From Paenibacillus sacheonensis (GTDB lineage Bacteria; Bacillota; Bacilli; Paenibacillales; Paenibacillaceae), in NCBI RefSeq assembly GCF_009909195.1, contig NZ_JAAAMU010000004.1:124001-188000 (forward strand): 64,000 nucleotides of DNA, in the 5' to 3' direction. The translations under genes were made by a program, and so were the position numbers. This document shows, piece after piece, positions 43,305 to 52,441 of the stretch. Under the pieces are notes generated by a model. It was not told the DNA's origin. It worked only from the letters and a program-made list of their open reading frames with translations, and ran no database searches. Every line of letters begins with the position of its first letter. Positions within the stretch are counted from its first letter, which is position 1.

Positions 43305-43960
43305 AACCGATGAAAATATCCGAAGCGGTCGTTCGCAGGCTTCCCGTGTATCTGCAAGTTTTGAACGACTTGAGCATGCGGGATGTGCAGACGGTTTCAT
43401 CGCAGGAGCTTGGCAACAGGCTGGATCTGAATCCTGCTCAAATTCGTAAGGACCTTGCGTATTTCGGGGATTTCGGCCGGAAAGGCATCGGGTACGATGT
43501 CACGTATTTGATTGAGAAAATCAGGCAAATTCTCAAGCTCGACCAGCCGCTTAACGTGGCCCTCGTCGGAGCAGGGAATTTGGGCCGCGCCTTGTGCAAC
43601 TATAATATGTACTTGAAGGACAATATGAAAATCACCGCCGTCTTCGACATCCATCCGTCGATGATCGGTACGACCATCAACGGTTTGACCGTGTTGCCGA
43701 TGGATAAGCTGAAGGAAACGATTCTCGAGCGGCATATCCGCATCGGCATCATAACCGTACCCGCAACCGAAGCGCAGCATGTGGCGGATCAATTCGTCGA
43801 AGCGGGCATCGACGGCATACTGAACTTCGCGCCGACGATTCTGCGCGTTCAGGATCAAGTGCGCATTCATTATGCGAATTTCACGTCCCAGCTCATGAGC
43901 TTGGCGTATTATTTGGACGAAGAAGGAGAAGAGGGCGACAATGAATCGGATTTGGATTAA
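43301..43960 (+). CDS. rex: Redox-sensing transcriptional repressor Rex
   Basis: 219 aa. The N-terminal winged helix (about 1-80: ISEAVVRRLPVYLQVL ... GNRLDLNPAQIRKDLAYFGDFGRKGIGY) binds DNA; the Rossmann domain with ALVGAGNLGRAL senses NADH/NAD+. Rex represses fermentation and respiration genes when NADH is low. AAGGAGG precedes ATG 43301, which overlaps the dinG stop. Rex sites (TTGTGAANNNNTTCACAA) were not found by eye in this window. Confidence 0.96.
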   Translation: MKPMKISEAVVRRLPVYLQVLNDLSMRDVQTVSSQELGNRLDLNPAQIRKDLAYFGDFGRKGIGYDVTYLIEKIRQILKLDQPLNVALVGAGNLGRALCNYNMYLKDNMKITAVFDIHPSMIGTTINGLTVLPMDKLKETILERHIRIGIITVPATEAQHVADQFVEAGIDGILNFAPTILRVQDQVRIHYANFTSQLMSLAYYLDEEGEEGDNESDLD

Positions 43961-45242
43961 AGGCGGCACCTTCGTCACGATGGATGATGACCGTCCCGTG
44001 TTGAAGGGGCATATGGTCGTCGAAGGCGATACTATTCTGTATTTGAGCGAAGCGACCCCGGACCCGGCGCCGGAAGGCGCGCGCATCATCGACGGGCAGG
44101 GACTCGTGTTTATGCCTGGGCTTATCAATACGCACGGCCATGCGGCGATGTCTCTTCTTCGCGGCTACTCCGACGATGAAGCGCTCCAAGTTTGGCTGGA
44201 GCAGAAAATGTGGCCGATGGAAGGCAAATACACGGACGAAGACGCTCGCTGGGGAACGGCGCTGGCCGTCAGCGAGATGCTCCGTTCCGGCACGACAACC
44301 TTCGTCGACATGTACGATCGGATGCACATCGTAGCGGAAGTGGTCGAGCAATCGGGCATGCGGGGGCTCTTGACGCGCGGCGTTATCGGGCTCTGCCCGC
44401 CGGATGTTCAGACGGCCAAGCTCGAAGAAGCAAAGCAGTTCGCCAAGGATTGGAACGGCCGCGCCAACGGACGCATTCGGACGATGCTGTCCCCGCATGC
44501 TCCTTATACGTGCCCGCCCGATTATATCGCGCTCATCGTGGAAGCCGCGCAGGAGCTCGACCTTCCGCTGCATACGCACATGTCCGAATCGGCGGCGGAA
44601 GTGCAGCAGAACGTCAACGATTACGGCTGCCGTCCCGTCGAGCACCTCGATAAGCTCGGTTTCTTCTCGCGTCCCGCGCTTGTCGCGCACGCCGTGCATT
44701 TGACGGATGAGGAAATCGCGCTGCTCGCTGAACGCGGCGTAAGCGTGTCGCATAACCCGGCGAGCAACTTGAAGCTGGCCAGCGGCATCGCGCGCGTGCC
44801 TGCGATGATCGAAGCGGGCGTTACCGTATCGCTCGGGACCGACAGCGCGGCAAGCAACAATAACCTGGATCTATTCGACGAGATCCGCCTTGCGGCGCTC
44901 ATTCACAAGGGCATCTCCGGCGATCCGACGGCGGTCCCCGCATGGGAAGCGCTCAAGCTCGGAACCGTCTACGGCGCGCGCGCCATCTGGCAGGAAGACC
45001 GGATCGGCAAGCTGAAAGAAGGCATGAAGGCCGATTTCATCGCGATCGACGCCGAGCAGCCGCATTTCTACCCGAGGACGGAGATCGTCTCCCATCTCGT
45101 ATACTCCGGCTCCGGCCGGGACGTCCGGCATGTATGGATTGACGGCGTGCAGGTCGTCGAAGACGGCGCATGCGTGTTCCTCGACGATGCCCGAATCCGT
45201 GCGGAGGCGCAGCGCTGCTTTGAAAGGCTGCTATCCAGCTGA
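43941..45242 (+). CDS. mtaD: Amidohydrolase, MtaD-type adenosine-analogue deaminase
   Basis: 433 aa, COG0402-type metal hydrolase with a TIM barrel. Metal ligands: LINTHGHAAMSLLRGYSDD (HxH), HTHMSESAAEV and AHAVHLTDEEI, and the Asp in SLGTDSAASNNNLDL. The family includes 5'-methylthioadenosine/S-adenosylhomocysteine deaminase. Some members deaminate 6-amino-6-deoxyfutalosine in the futalosine pathway, and mqnA is in this window, so that role is possible. It overlaps rex by 20 bases and tseB by one. Confidence 0.88.
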   Translation: MNRIWIKGGTFVTMDDDRPVLKGHMVVEGDTILYLSEATPDPAPEGARIIDGQGLVFMPGLINTHGHAAMSLLRGYSDDEALQVWLEQKMWPMEGKYTDEDARWGTALAVSEMLRSGTTTFVDMYDRMHIVAEVVEQSGMRGLLTRGVIGLCPPDVQTAKLEEAKQFAKDWNGRANGRIRTMLSPHAPYTCPPDYIALIVEAAQELDLPLHTHMSESAAEVQQNVNDYGCRPVEHLDKLGFFSRPALVAHAVHLTDEEIALLAERGVSVSHNPASNLKLASGIARVPAMIEAGVTVSLGTDSAASNNNLDLFDEIRLAALIHKGISGDPTAVPAWEALKLGTVYGARAIWQEDRIGKLKEGMKADFIAIDAEQPHFYPRTEIVSHLVYSGSGRDVRHVWIDGVQVVEDGACVFLDDARIRAEAQRCFERLLSS

Positions 45243-45763
45243 TGCGCGTCAACCGATTCAAGAGAGATCCGGTCATGTCGCCGGGACGCTGGATTGTTCT
45301 GGGCATCGTCATCGCCGCGCTGCTGTTGGTCTCGTTCAATATGTATTACCGTTACGTGCAGTCGCCGGTATGGAAGGAACAGAAGGCCGCCGAGTCGGAT
45401 GCCAAGCAGCGCGGCGGCTTGAAGGAAATCGATGATTCCTATGCGTACACCTGGGATGAGCCGATATGGGTCGTGAGCGGAAGAGACGAGAACGGCGCAG
45501 ATACATACGTGTGGCTGAAGAAGGATTCGTCGATTACGATCAAAGCGAGCGACGGGTTGACGAAGGATGCGGTGAAAGCAAAGTTATTGCAAGCAAAGCC
45601 CGATGCGGACATCGCGCATATCCGTCTCGGCTTGTTCGGGGGAGAGCCGGTATGGGAGATCTTCTATTCCCGCAAGCAAGCCGGGCGGACGAATCATTTT
45701 TATGATTTCTACCGTTTCCGTGACGGATCGCTGATCGTCATGTACAAGCTGCCTTCCCAATAA
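45242..45763 (+). CDS. tseB: TseB/YpmB-like cell wall elongation regulator (DUF5590)
   Basis: 173 aa. One N-terminal membrane helix (WIVLGIVIAALLLVSFNMYY, about 16-35) and an extracytoplasmic domain with PepSY/DUF5590-like pattern (YAYTWDEPIWVVSGRDENG, TYVWLKKDS, GEPVWEIFYSRK, HFYDFYRFRDGSLIVMYKL). The B. subtilis homologue YpmB follows dinG-ypmA and regulates the PBP2A-dependent elongation machinery. Position here supports homology. Confidence 0.8.
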   Translation: MRVNRFKRDPVMSPGRWIVLGIVIAALLLVSFNMYYRYVQSPVWKEQKAAESDAKQRGGLKEIDDSYAYTWDEPIWVVSGRDENGADTYVWLKKDSSITIKASDGLTKDAVKAKLLQAKPDADIAHIRLGLFGGEPVWEIFYSRKQAGRTNHFYDFYRFRDGSLIVMYKLPSQ

Positions 45764-45922
45764 GGAGCGGCCATTGCAAGCCGCCTAGCAAGCCATGCAG
45801 GTTCAGCCATTGTTCCCTGTAATTACAGGCTCCTGGAAGCCGCGGTCTATGATATACTTTCGTATAGCGCAGTTGATAGACGAAAGTGCAGCATAATCCA
45901 TGGATGAAGGGAGCTTTTTGCT

Positions 45923-46459
45923 ATGAAAATACGTCCTTTGCCGATCGTCCTGACCGCCGTTATTACGGCAGCATTGCTGGTCGGCGGCTGGTTCCTATAT
46001 CGCAATGAAGCCGACCTGAAGCCCTTGGACCGCATCGCGACGAGCACGCCGGGCGTTATCGACGCCAAGCCCGTCATCGGTCGCAGCTCGGTCACGCTCG
46101 ATCTGACGCTTAACCGGGATGCGAATCTCCGGAACGTTTACGATACCATCGCCACGGAGGGCGACGATATCATTGGCTCCAAAGAGCTGAAGCTGAACAT
46201 TACGGAATCCGAAGCGTCCGGCAAGCTGGAGGATGTATGGGCCTCCATGCTGTTCGAGGTCGCCCAAGCGATGGATCACCGCAGCTATGCCGATATTCCG
46301 AAGGCCATGCAGGAAGCGCAAAGCAAATACCCGGGCATTCAAGCGTCCTCGGAGATGGATGATACGAACGTCTACATTACGTTGAAAGACGACAAGGCGG
46401 TTAAATACGTCGTGCTGCCTCGCGCGTCCAATACGATTGGGGTGTGGCCGAATGCTTAA
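45923..46459 (+). CDS. Membrane-anchored protein overlapping the FtsH-like gene
   Basis: 178 aa, ATG after GAAGGGAGC. One N-terminal membrane helix (PIVLTAVITAALLVGGWFLY, residues about 6-25), then a soluble extracytoplasmic domain (SSVTLDLTLNRDANLRNVYDTI; LFEVAQAMDHRSYADIPKAMQEA; TNVYITLKDDKAVKYVVLPR). I do not recognise the family. Its last 8 bases overlap the next gene, so the two are translated together. It may be the partner, adaptor or substrate-handling subunit of the FtsH-like protease. Confidence 0.75.
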   Translation: MKIRPLPIVLTAVITAALLVGGWFLYRNEADLKPLDRIATSTPGVIDAKPVIGRSSVTLDLTLNRDANLRNVYDTIATEGDDIIGSKELKLNITESEASGKLEDVWASMLFEVAQAMDHRSYADIPKAMQEAQSKYPGIQASSEMDDTNVYITLKDDKAVKYVVLPRASNTIGVWPNA

Positions 46460-47972
46460 ATACGGAAAAGAAATCCTGATCGGCTTCGTGTCGGTCTTCC
46501 TCTTATTTCTTCAGATTGCCATTGGCATTAATGTCATACCGTTCGTGCTGCTGGCCGTCATCGTTGGCGGCTTGGTTTATATGGCGAAATCCCGCGGTCA
46601 CTTGGCTACCGTCGGCGGCGAGCGCAAAGGCAAGCCGCGCCCGCTGCAGCCGTTGTCGTTCGAGGAGATCGGCGGGCAGGATCGGGCGAAGCGGGAATTG
46701 ATCGAAGCGCTTGATTTTCTCGTGCATGTCGATCAAATCTCGAAGTTCGGCATTCGTCCGTTGAAAGGGATTCTGCTGACGGGTCCTCCGGGAACCGGGA
46801 AGACGCTGCTCGCGAAAGCGGCGGCGAACTATACCGACTCCATCTACCTCGGCGCCTCCGGCTCCGAATTCGTCGAGATGTACGTCGGCGTCGGCGCGAG
46901 CCGCATCCGCGAGCTGTTCAAGGATGCGCGGCAGAAGGCGGCGAAGCAGGGCAAGAACAGCGCGGTCATCTTCATCGACGAGATTGACGTCATCGGCGGC
47001 AAACGCGACGGCGGACAACAGCGCGAATATGATCAAACGCTGAACCAGTTACTTACGGAGCTGGACGGCATCCATACGACGGATTCGCCGCGTATCCTGT
47101 TGATCGGCGCGACGAACCGCAAGGAAATGCTCGACAGCGCGCTGCTTCGGCCGGGCCGATTCGACCGGCATATCTCCGTTGATCTGCCGGATAAGAAGGG
47201 CCGCGAGCATATTCTTAATCTGCATGCGCGCAACAAGCCGATTGACGCAGACGACGTCAGTCTGGAGAAGATCGCGGAGGAGTCGTTCGGCTTCTCCGGC
47301 GCCCAGCTGGAGAGCGTCATGAACGAAGCAGCCATCTACGCGATGCGCGAGGAAGGCGAGGCGATCAGCCAGCGGCATCTGTCGATGGCGATCGATAAGG
47401 TCATGATGGGCGAGCGCACGGACCGCGAAGCGACGCATGAAGAACGCGAGCGGGTCGCGCTCCATGAGCTTGGCCATGCCATCGCGGCAGAGCTCGTCCG
47501 TCCTGGCAGCGTGTCGCAGGTAGCCCTGCTGCCGCGCGGCGGGGCGCTGGGCTACGTCAGACATAACCCGCAGCAGGATAAATATTTGTACACGAAGCCG
47601 TTCTTGGAAAGCCAAATCATCATCGCACTGGGCGGAGCCGCGGCTGAGGAAATGTTCTACGGCGAGCGCAGCACCGGCTCCCGGGGAGACTTCGAGCAAG
47701 CGATGAACATCGTCCGTTCCATGGTCGAGTCCGGACTTACGGAACTTGGCATCATCGACAGCTCGATGATGACGCCGGACAAATGGGCTGCCGTTACCGG
47801 CAGCATCCTGAACGAGCTTATGCATCATGCCAAATCGATGCTGGAGGAGAACCGCGGCGTATTTCTATCCGCGCTGGACGTCTTGATCCAAGAAGAAACG
47901 CTGAGCGGCGACAGGTTCCGCACGCTGCTGCAGGAGTTGACGGCGAGTCGGCAGGAAGCCATCGCGCAATAG
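46452..47972 (+). CDS. FtsH-like AAA ATPase/zinc metalloprotease
   Basis: 506 aa, shorter than classical FtsH (about 640). Two close N-terminal hydrophobic helices (about 8-23 and 27-44) are joined by a short loop, so the usual extracytoplasmic domain is absent. The AAA module has Walker A GPPGTGKT at 111-118, Walker [15 protein letters not shown] and the SRH region [21 protein letters not shown]. The M41 protease domain has HELGH at 338-342 (classical FtsH HEAGH) and a downstream region [26 protein letters not shown]. The enzyme looks intact. A true ftsH is expected elsewhere, near hpt/tilS; this would be a paralogue. ATG 46452 is preferred over TTG 46437. Confidence 0.9.
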   Translation: MLKYGKEILIGFVSVFLLFLQIAIGINVIPFVLLAVIVGGLVYMAKSRGHLATVGGERKGKPRPLQPLSFEEIGGQDRAKRELIEALDFLVHVDQISKFGIRPLKGILLTGPPGTGKTLLAKAAANYTDSIYLGASGSEFVEMYVGVGASRIRELFKDARQKAAKQGKNSAVIFIDEIDVIGGKRDGGQQREYDQTLNQLLTELDGIHTTDSPRILLIGATNRKEMLDSALLRPGRFDRHISVDLPDKKGREHILNLHARNKPIDADDVSLEKIAEESFGFSGAQLESVMNEAAIYAMREEGEAISQRHLSMAIDKVMMGERTDREATHEERERVALHELGHAIAAELVRPGSVSQVALLPRGGALGYVRHNPQQDKYLYTKPFLESQIIIALGGAAAEEMFYGERSTGSRGDFEQAMNIVRSMVESGLTELGIIDSSMMTPDKWAAVTGSILNELMHHAKSMLEENRGVFLSALDVLIQEETLSGDRFRTLLQELTASRQEAIAQ

Positions 47973-47982
47973 CATCGAACCG

Positions 47983-48013
47983 GAAGGCGGACGATCGGTC
48001 CGCCTTCTTATTT
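47983..48013 (+). terminator. Terminator after the FtsH-like gene
   Basis: GAAGGCGGAC (47983-47992) pairs with GTCCGCCTTC (47998-48007), 5-base loop, then TTATTT. The T-run is short. Confidence 0.75.
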
Positions 48014-48060
48014 GCGTTCAAAAACGGTATAATAAAAGATGAAATTTGGAGGTGTGGAAG

Positions 48061-48936
48061 TTGACAGCAGTGCGTAAAGTCGGCGTCGTTGGCGCCGGAA
48101 CGATGGGGCAGGGCATATGCGAAATGCTTGCCGCCAGCGGGCTGGATGTATATATGGCCGAGCAAAGCGAAGAACGCCTATCCCATGCGATCGGCATGAT
48201 CGAACAGAGCTTGGACAAACAAATGGAACGGTGGGCCGTCACGGCGGCGGAGAAGAAGCTGGTTATGAACCGGATCCATCCCAAAGCGACCTTAAGCGAG
48301 CTGCAGGACTGCGAGCTCGTCATCGAAACGATAACGGAGGACCTGGACAACAAGCTGGCGATCTTCAAGGAGCTGGATGCCATCTGCCCGCCAGAGGTCA
48401 TTCTGGCCAGCAATACGTCGACGCTCAGTTTGACGGAGCTGGCGAGCGTGACGGCTAATCCGGACCGGGTCATCGGCATGCACTTCGTCTATCCGGTGAA
48501 CAAGGCAGACCTCGTGGAAATCGTCCGGGGTTTGAAGACGAGCGATGAGGTCTTCGAACGGACGAAGCGTTTCGTGGAGACGACGATACATAAGAAGGGC
48601 GTCATGGTGTTCGAATCTCCGGGGTTCGTGACGACGCGGCTGATCTGCCTGTTCATTAACGAGGCGCTTCATGTGCTGGAGGAAGGGGTTGCTTCGGCGG
48701 ACGATATCGACAGCGCGATGCGCATCGGTTATTCGTTCCAACATGGCCCGTTCGAGATGGCGGACCGCTTCGGGCTCGATTCGGTACTGGCCGCGCTCGA
48801 GCGGATGTTCCGCGATTACGGGGAGCTGAAGTATCGGCCATCGTTCATATTGAAGAAGATGGTGCGCGGCGGTCAATTGGGCGTCAAGAGCGGCAGCGGC
48901 TTCTTCGAGTACGATAAGGACGGGGGCCGGGTATGA
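48061..48936 (+). CDS. 3-hydroxyacyl-CoA dehydrogenase family protein with altered active site
   Basis: 291 aa, TTG start with GGAGGTG 6 bases upstream. The NAD-binding VGVVGAGTMGQGICEML and the Ser in ASNTSTLSLTEL are intact, as are the His in GMHFVYPV and the Glu in LVEIVRG. The catalytic Asn of the VNR motif is Thr (GFVTTRLI) and HFFNP is HFVYP. Length equals 3-hydroxybutyryl-CoA dehydrogenase. The changes suggest another substrate or reduced activity. It overlaps ackA by 4 bases, which hints at a link with acyl-CoA/acetate metabolism. Confidence 0.8.
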   Translation: MTAVRKVGVVGAGTMGQGICEMLAASGLDVYMAEQSEERLSHAIGMIEQSLDKQMERWAVTAAEKKLVMNRIHPKATLSELQDCELVIETITEDLDNKLAIFKELDAICPPEVILASNTSTLSLTELASVTANPDRVIGMHFVYPVNKADLVEIVRGLKTSDEVFERTKRFVETTIHKKGVMVFESPGFVTTRLICLFINEALHVLEEGVASADDIDSAMRIGYSFQHGPFEMADRFGLDSVLAALERMFRDYGELKYRPSFILKKMVRGGQLGVKSGSGFFEYDKDGGRV

Positions 48937-50138
48937 TTATTCTCGTCATGAACGCAGGCAGCTCCTCATTGAAATATCAGCTGTACAACATGGAAGACGA
49001 GTCCGTTCTCGCGCAGGGACGGGTGGAGCGAATCGGGATGGATGCCTCGATCCTCGTGCACGAGCCGGCGGGGAAGGCCGAAGTGAATGAAGTCAGCGAG
49101 ATTTTGGACCATAATACGGCTGTCCGCAGGCTGATCGACATGATCACGCATAAGGAGCACGGCGTATTGGAATCCATGAAGGAAATTCATGCCGTCGGCC
49201 ACCGGGTCGTGCATGGCGGCGAGAGCTTCAAGCAATCGACCATCGTCACCGATGACGTGAAGAAGGAAATCCGCCGGCTGTTCGACCTGGCGCCGCTTCA
49301 TAATCCGCCGGCCATGATGGGCATAACGGCCGTCGAATACAATCTGCCCGAAGTACCGCAGGTCGTCGTATTCGATACGGCCTTCCATCAATCGATGCCG
49401 CAGGAGACGTTCTTGTATCCCATTCCGATGGTCTTGTACCGCCGTCACAAAATCAGACGCTACGGCTTTCACGGCACGTCGCATGATTACGTGAGCAAGC
49501 TGGCGGCCAAGACGCTCGGGATGCCGTTGGAGTCGCTTAAATTGGTCACCTGCCATATCGGCAACGGCGCCAGCTGCGCGGCGATCATGAACGGTCGATC
49601 GTTCGACACCAGCATGGGACTTACGCCGCTGGAGGGCTTGATGATGGGCACGCGAAGCGGGGATCTGGATCCGGCGATCGTGCCGTTCACGATGAACAAG
49701 GAGGAACTGACGCTGAACGAAGTCAACTCCATGCTGAACAAGCACAGCGGACTGCTGGCCATCAGCGGCATCGGCAGCGACATGCGGGAGATCGTCGAAG
49801 CGATGGATGCGGGAGATAAGCAGGCGAAGCTGGCATTCGATATGTATACGTATCGGCTGCGCAAATACATCGGCGCTTATGCGGCAGGGATGAACGGGCT
49901 GGATGCGATCGTCTTCACGGCAGGCGTGGGCGAGAATTCGGTCGCGGTGCGCAAGGCGGTCTGCGAGAATCTGTCGTTCCTCGGCATCGAGCTGGACGAC
50001 GCGCGGAACGAAGTCCGCTCCAAGGAACCGAGGTCGATTACGACCGACGCTTCCCGCGTCAAGGCATTGGTCGTGCCGACCAACGAAGAGCTGCTTATTG
50101 CCCGCGATACGGATCGGTTAGTGAAGGGCATCGTATAA
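48933..50138 (+). CDS. ackA: Acetate kinase
   Basis: 401 aa, normal length. It interconverts acetyl phosphate and ADP with acetate and ATP. ILVMNAGSSSLKYQLY at the N-terminus, GHRVVHGGESF, the catalytic-site FDTAFHQSMP, RRYGFHGTSHDYV and TCHIGNGASCAAI are present; the C-terminal GVGENS motif binds nucleotide. No pta gene is in the window. Confidence 0.97.
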   Translation: MIILVMNAGSSSLKYQLYNMEDESVLAQGRVERIGMDASILVHEPAGKAEVNEVSEILDHNTAVRRLIDMITHKEHGVLESMKEIHAVGHRVVHGGESFKQSTIVTDDVKKEIRRLFDLAPLHNPPAMMGITAVEYNLPEVPQVVVFDTAFHQSMPQETFLYPIPMVLYRRHKIRRYGFHGTSHDYVSKLAAKTLGMPLESLKLVTCHIGNGASCAAIMNGRSFDTSMGLTPLEGLMMGTRSGDLDPAIVPFTMNKEELTLNEVNSMLNKHSGLLAISGIGSDMREIVEAMDAGDKQAKLAFDMYTYRLRKYIGAYAAGMNGLDAIVFTAGVGENSVAVRKAVCENLSFLGIELDDARNEVRSKEPRSITTDASRVKALVVPTNEELLIARDTDRLVKGIV

Positions 50139-50168
50139 AGCTTGATATGAACGGAGGATGAATCGAAC

Positions 50169-51464
50169 ATGAGAACATTAACGACGATCGGTCAATTGAA
50201 AGCATCCGTCGGACAGTCCGTATGGATGGGCTGCTGGCTAAACGGCAAGCGCTCCAGCGGGAAAATCCAGTTTCTGCAGCTGCGCGACGGCACGGGGTAC
50301 GTGCAGGGCGTTGTGGTAAAGAGCGAGGTCACGGAATCGGTATGGGACGCGGCCAAGGAGCTGACCCAGGAAAGTTCCCTCTACGTGAAAGGCATCGTGC
50401 GCGAAGAGCCGCGCAGCCAGTCCGGCTTCGAGCTGACGGTGGAAGAAATCGAGATCATTCAAATTACGCAGGAATATCCGATTACGCCGAAGGAACACGG
50501 CGTCGACTTCCTGATGGACCGCCGTCATCTATGGCTCCGTGCGCCGAAGCAGCGGGCGATCTTGGTGGTCCGGGCGGAAATTATCCGCTCGATCCAGCAG
50601 TTCTTCGACGAGCGCGACTTCACGCTCGTGGATCCGCCGATTCTGACGCCGTCCTCGTGCGAAGGCACGACCAACCTGTTCCACACGAAATATTTCGACG
50701 AGGATGCCTATCTCACCCAGAGCGGGCAGCTCTACATGGAAGCGGCCGCGATGGCGCTCGGCAAGGTGTATTCGTTCGGGCCGACGTTCCGGGCGGAGAA
50801 GTCGAAGACGCGCCGGCATCTGATCGAATTCTGGATGATCGAGCCGGAGATGGCGTTCGTCGATCACGAGGAGAATTTGCGCGTGCAGGAGCAGTTCATC
50901 TCGTTCGTCGTGCAGAACGTGCTGAAGAACTGCCGCAAGGAATTGGAGACGATCGGCCGGGATATCACGAAGCTGGAGGCGATCCAGGGATCGTTCCCGC
51001 GGATTACCTACGACGAGGCGATCGCATTCCTGCAGGAGAACGGGCACGAGATTCAGTGGGGCGAGGACTTCGGCGCGCCGCATGAAACCGCGATCGCCGA
51101 GAAATACGACCGTCCGGTGTTCATTACGCATTACCCGGCGTCGTTCAAAGCATTCTATATGAAGCCGGATCCGAACCGTCCGGAAGTGGTGCTTTGCGCG
51201 GACATGATCGCGCCTGAGGGCTACGGGGAGATTATCGGCGGCTCGCAGCGGATCGACGATCCGGAGCTGCTCGCGGAACGCTTCTCCGAGCATGAGCTGT
51301 CGACGGAAGCGTACCAATGGTACCTCGATCTGCGCAAATACGGCACGGTGCCGCATTCCGGCTTCGGGCTGGGATTGGAGCGCACGGTGGCTTGGATCTG
51401 CGGTTTGGATCACGTGCGCGAGACGATTCCGTTTCCGCGGATGCTGTATCGTTTATATCCGTAA
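50169..51464 (+). CDS. asnS: Asparaginyl-tRNA synthetase
   Basis: 431 aa, class IIb. An N-terminal OB-fold (about 1-115: [31 protein letters not shown]) binds the anticodon; class II motifs are [24 protein letters not shown] (motif 2) and [16 protein letters not shown] (motif 3). It is AsnS rather than AspS by length and by the HLTEFWMIE-type motif. In B. subtilis aspB-asnS-dnaD are adjacent; aspB is missing here. Confidence 0.95.
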   Translation: MRTLTTIGQLKASVGQSVWMGCWLNGKRSSGKIQFLQLRDGTGYVQGVVVKSEVTESVWDAAKELTQESSLYVKGIVREEPRSQSGFELTVEEIEIIQITQEYPITPKEHGVDFLMDRRHLWLRAPKQRAILVVRAEIIRSIQQFFDERDFTLVDPPILTPSSCEGTTNLFHTKYFDEDAYLTQSGQLYMEAAAMALGKVYSFGPTFRAEKSKTRRHLIEFWMIEPEMAFVDHEENLRVQEQFISFVVQNVLKNCRKELETIGRDITKLEAIQGSFPRITYDEAIAFLQENGHEIQWGEDFGAPHETAIAEKYDRPVFITHYPASFKAFYMKPDPNRPEVVLCADMIAPEGYGEIIGGSQRIDDPELLAERFSEHELSTEAYQWYLDLRKYGTVPHSGFGLGLERTVAWICGLDHVRETIPFPRMLYRLYP

Positions 51465-51512
51465 GATCGCTTAAGAACGGTTGATTGGGCAAGGCAATGG
51501 GAGGGTTGACCG

Positions 51513-52229
51513 GTGAAAAATGAAATGTGGAAGGCGTATGCGCGCGGGATGGCGGCTGCAATGAACGGCGGCAGCGTCGCTGTCCCCGCCGGTCTGCTTC
51601 GCGCTTATCGCAGTATCGGACTGTCCGACACGGAAATGATGCTGATGCTCCAGCTGATGCAGTACCGTCAGGTGGAGGGGGTTGATTTTCCAACGCCGGA
51701 GCAGCTGGCGGACCGGCTCGGCATACTTCCGAAGGCGGCGCACGGCCTGCTTGGCCGCTTGATGAAGGAAGGACTGCTCGCCATCGACGAAGAGGTCGAT
51801 CCGATCAGCGGCATCGGCATCGAGCGTTATAATTGGACCGGCTTCATGATCCGCAGCGCCGAGTGGCTGGCGGAGGAAGCGAAGCGCGCCATGGAGCTCG
51901 AGCGGGAGACGCAGGCTCAGGCGGTGCGGCCCGCGATCCCTGCGCAAAGCGGAGGGGATTGGACGCGGCCGTCGGATCTGTTCACGGCGTTCGAGCAGGA
52001 ATTCGGACGGCCGCTATCGCCGATGGAATGCGAAACGATCAGCGCCTGGGTCGACCAGGACCGTTATCCGGACGAGCTGATCCGCTTCGCGCTGAAGGAG
52101 TCGGTATTCGCAGGGAAGCTGCATTTCCGGTATATCGACCGGATCTTGATCGAATGGAGCCGGAATCGGGTCACGAACACCGACGAGGCGAAAGCTCATA
52201 CGCAGAAATTCAGGAACGGCCGGGGGTGA
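51513..52229 (+). CDS. dnaD: DnaD primosome protein
   Basis: 238 aa, GTG start after GGGAGG. DnaD remodels DNA and helps load the helicase at origin and restart sites. The N-terminal winged helix (about 20-100: RSIGLSDTEMMLMLQLMQYRQ ... LADRLGILPKAAHGLLGRLMKEGLLAI) is the DDBH1 oligomerisation domain. The C-terminal DDBH2 domain (about 155-225) has FEQEFGRPLSPMECETISAWV and the WxxxR-type IEWSRNRV. The stop codon lies in the loop of the following terminator. Confidence 0.93.
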   Translation: MKNEMWKAYARGMAAAMNGGSVAVPAGLLRAYRSIGLSDTEMMLMLQLMQYRQVEGVDFPTPEQLADRLGILPKAAHGLLGRLMKEGLLAIDEEVDPISGIGIERYNWTGFMIRSAEWLAEEAKRAMELERETQAQAVRPAIPAQSGGDWTRPSDLFTAFEQEFGRPLSPMECETISAWVDQDRYPDELIRFALKESVFAGKLHFRYIDRILIEWSRNRVTNTDEAKAHTQKFRNGRG

Positions 52230-52247
52230 AACCCCCCGGTTTTTTTT
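52220..52247 (+). terminator. Terminator after dnaD
   Basis: CCGGGGG (52220-52226) and CCCCCGG (52233-52239) with a loop holding the dnaD stop codon, then eight T. The region up to 52440 has no other supported feature. Confidence 0.88.
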
Positions 52248-52441
52248 GTTTGTTCATGGATGCGGCGGCATTCATCCGGATAAATGGGGCGATCGCACGG
52301 TGGCAGCGGGCCGGCAGGTTACGAGGCTGCCCGCGCCTAGTTCGAAGCGGGGTACGGACAGGACGGGAGTATGCCGCATACGTTGTAGGCAATAGCACTG
52401 ATTGTATCGCATTCCAACGGGAGAGGATGAAGCCGACCGCA

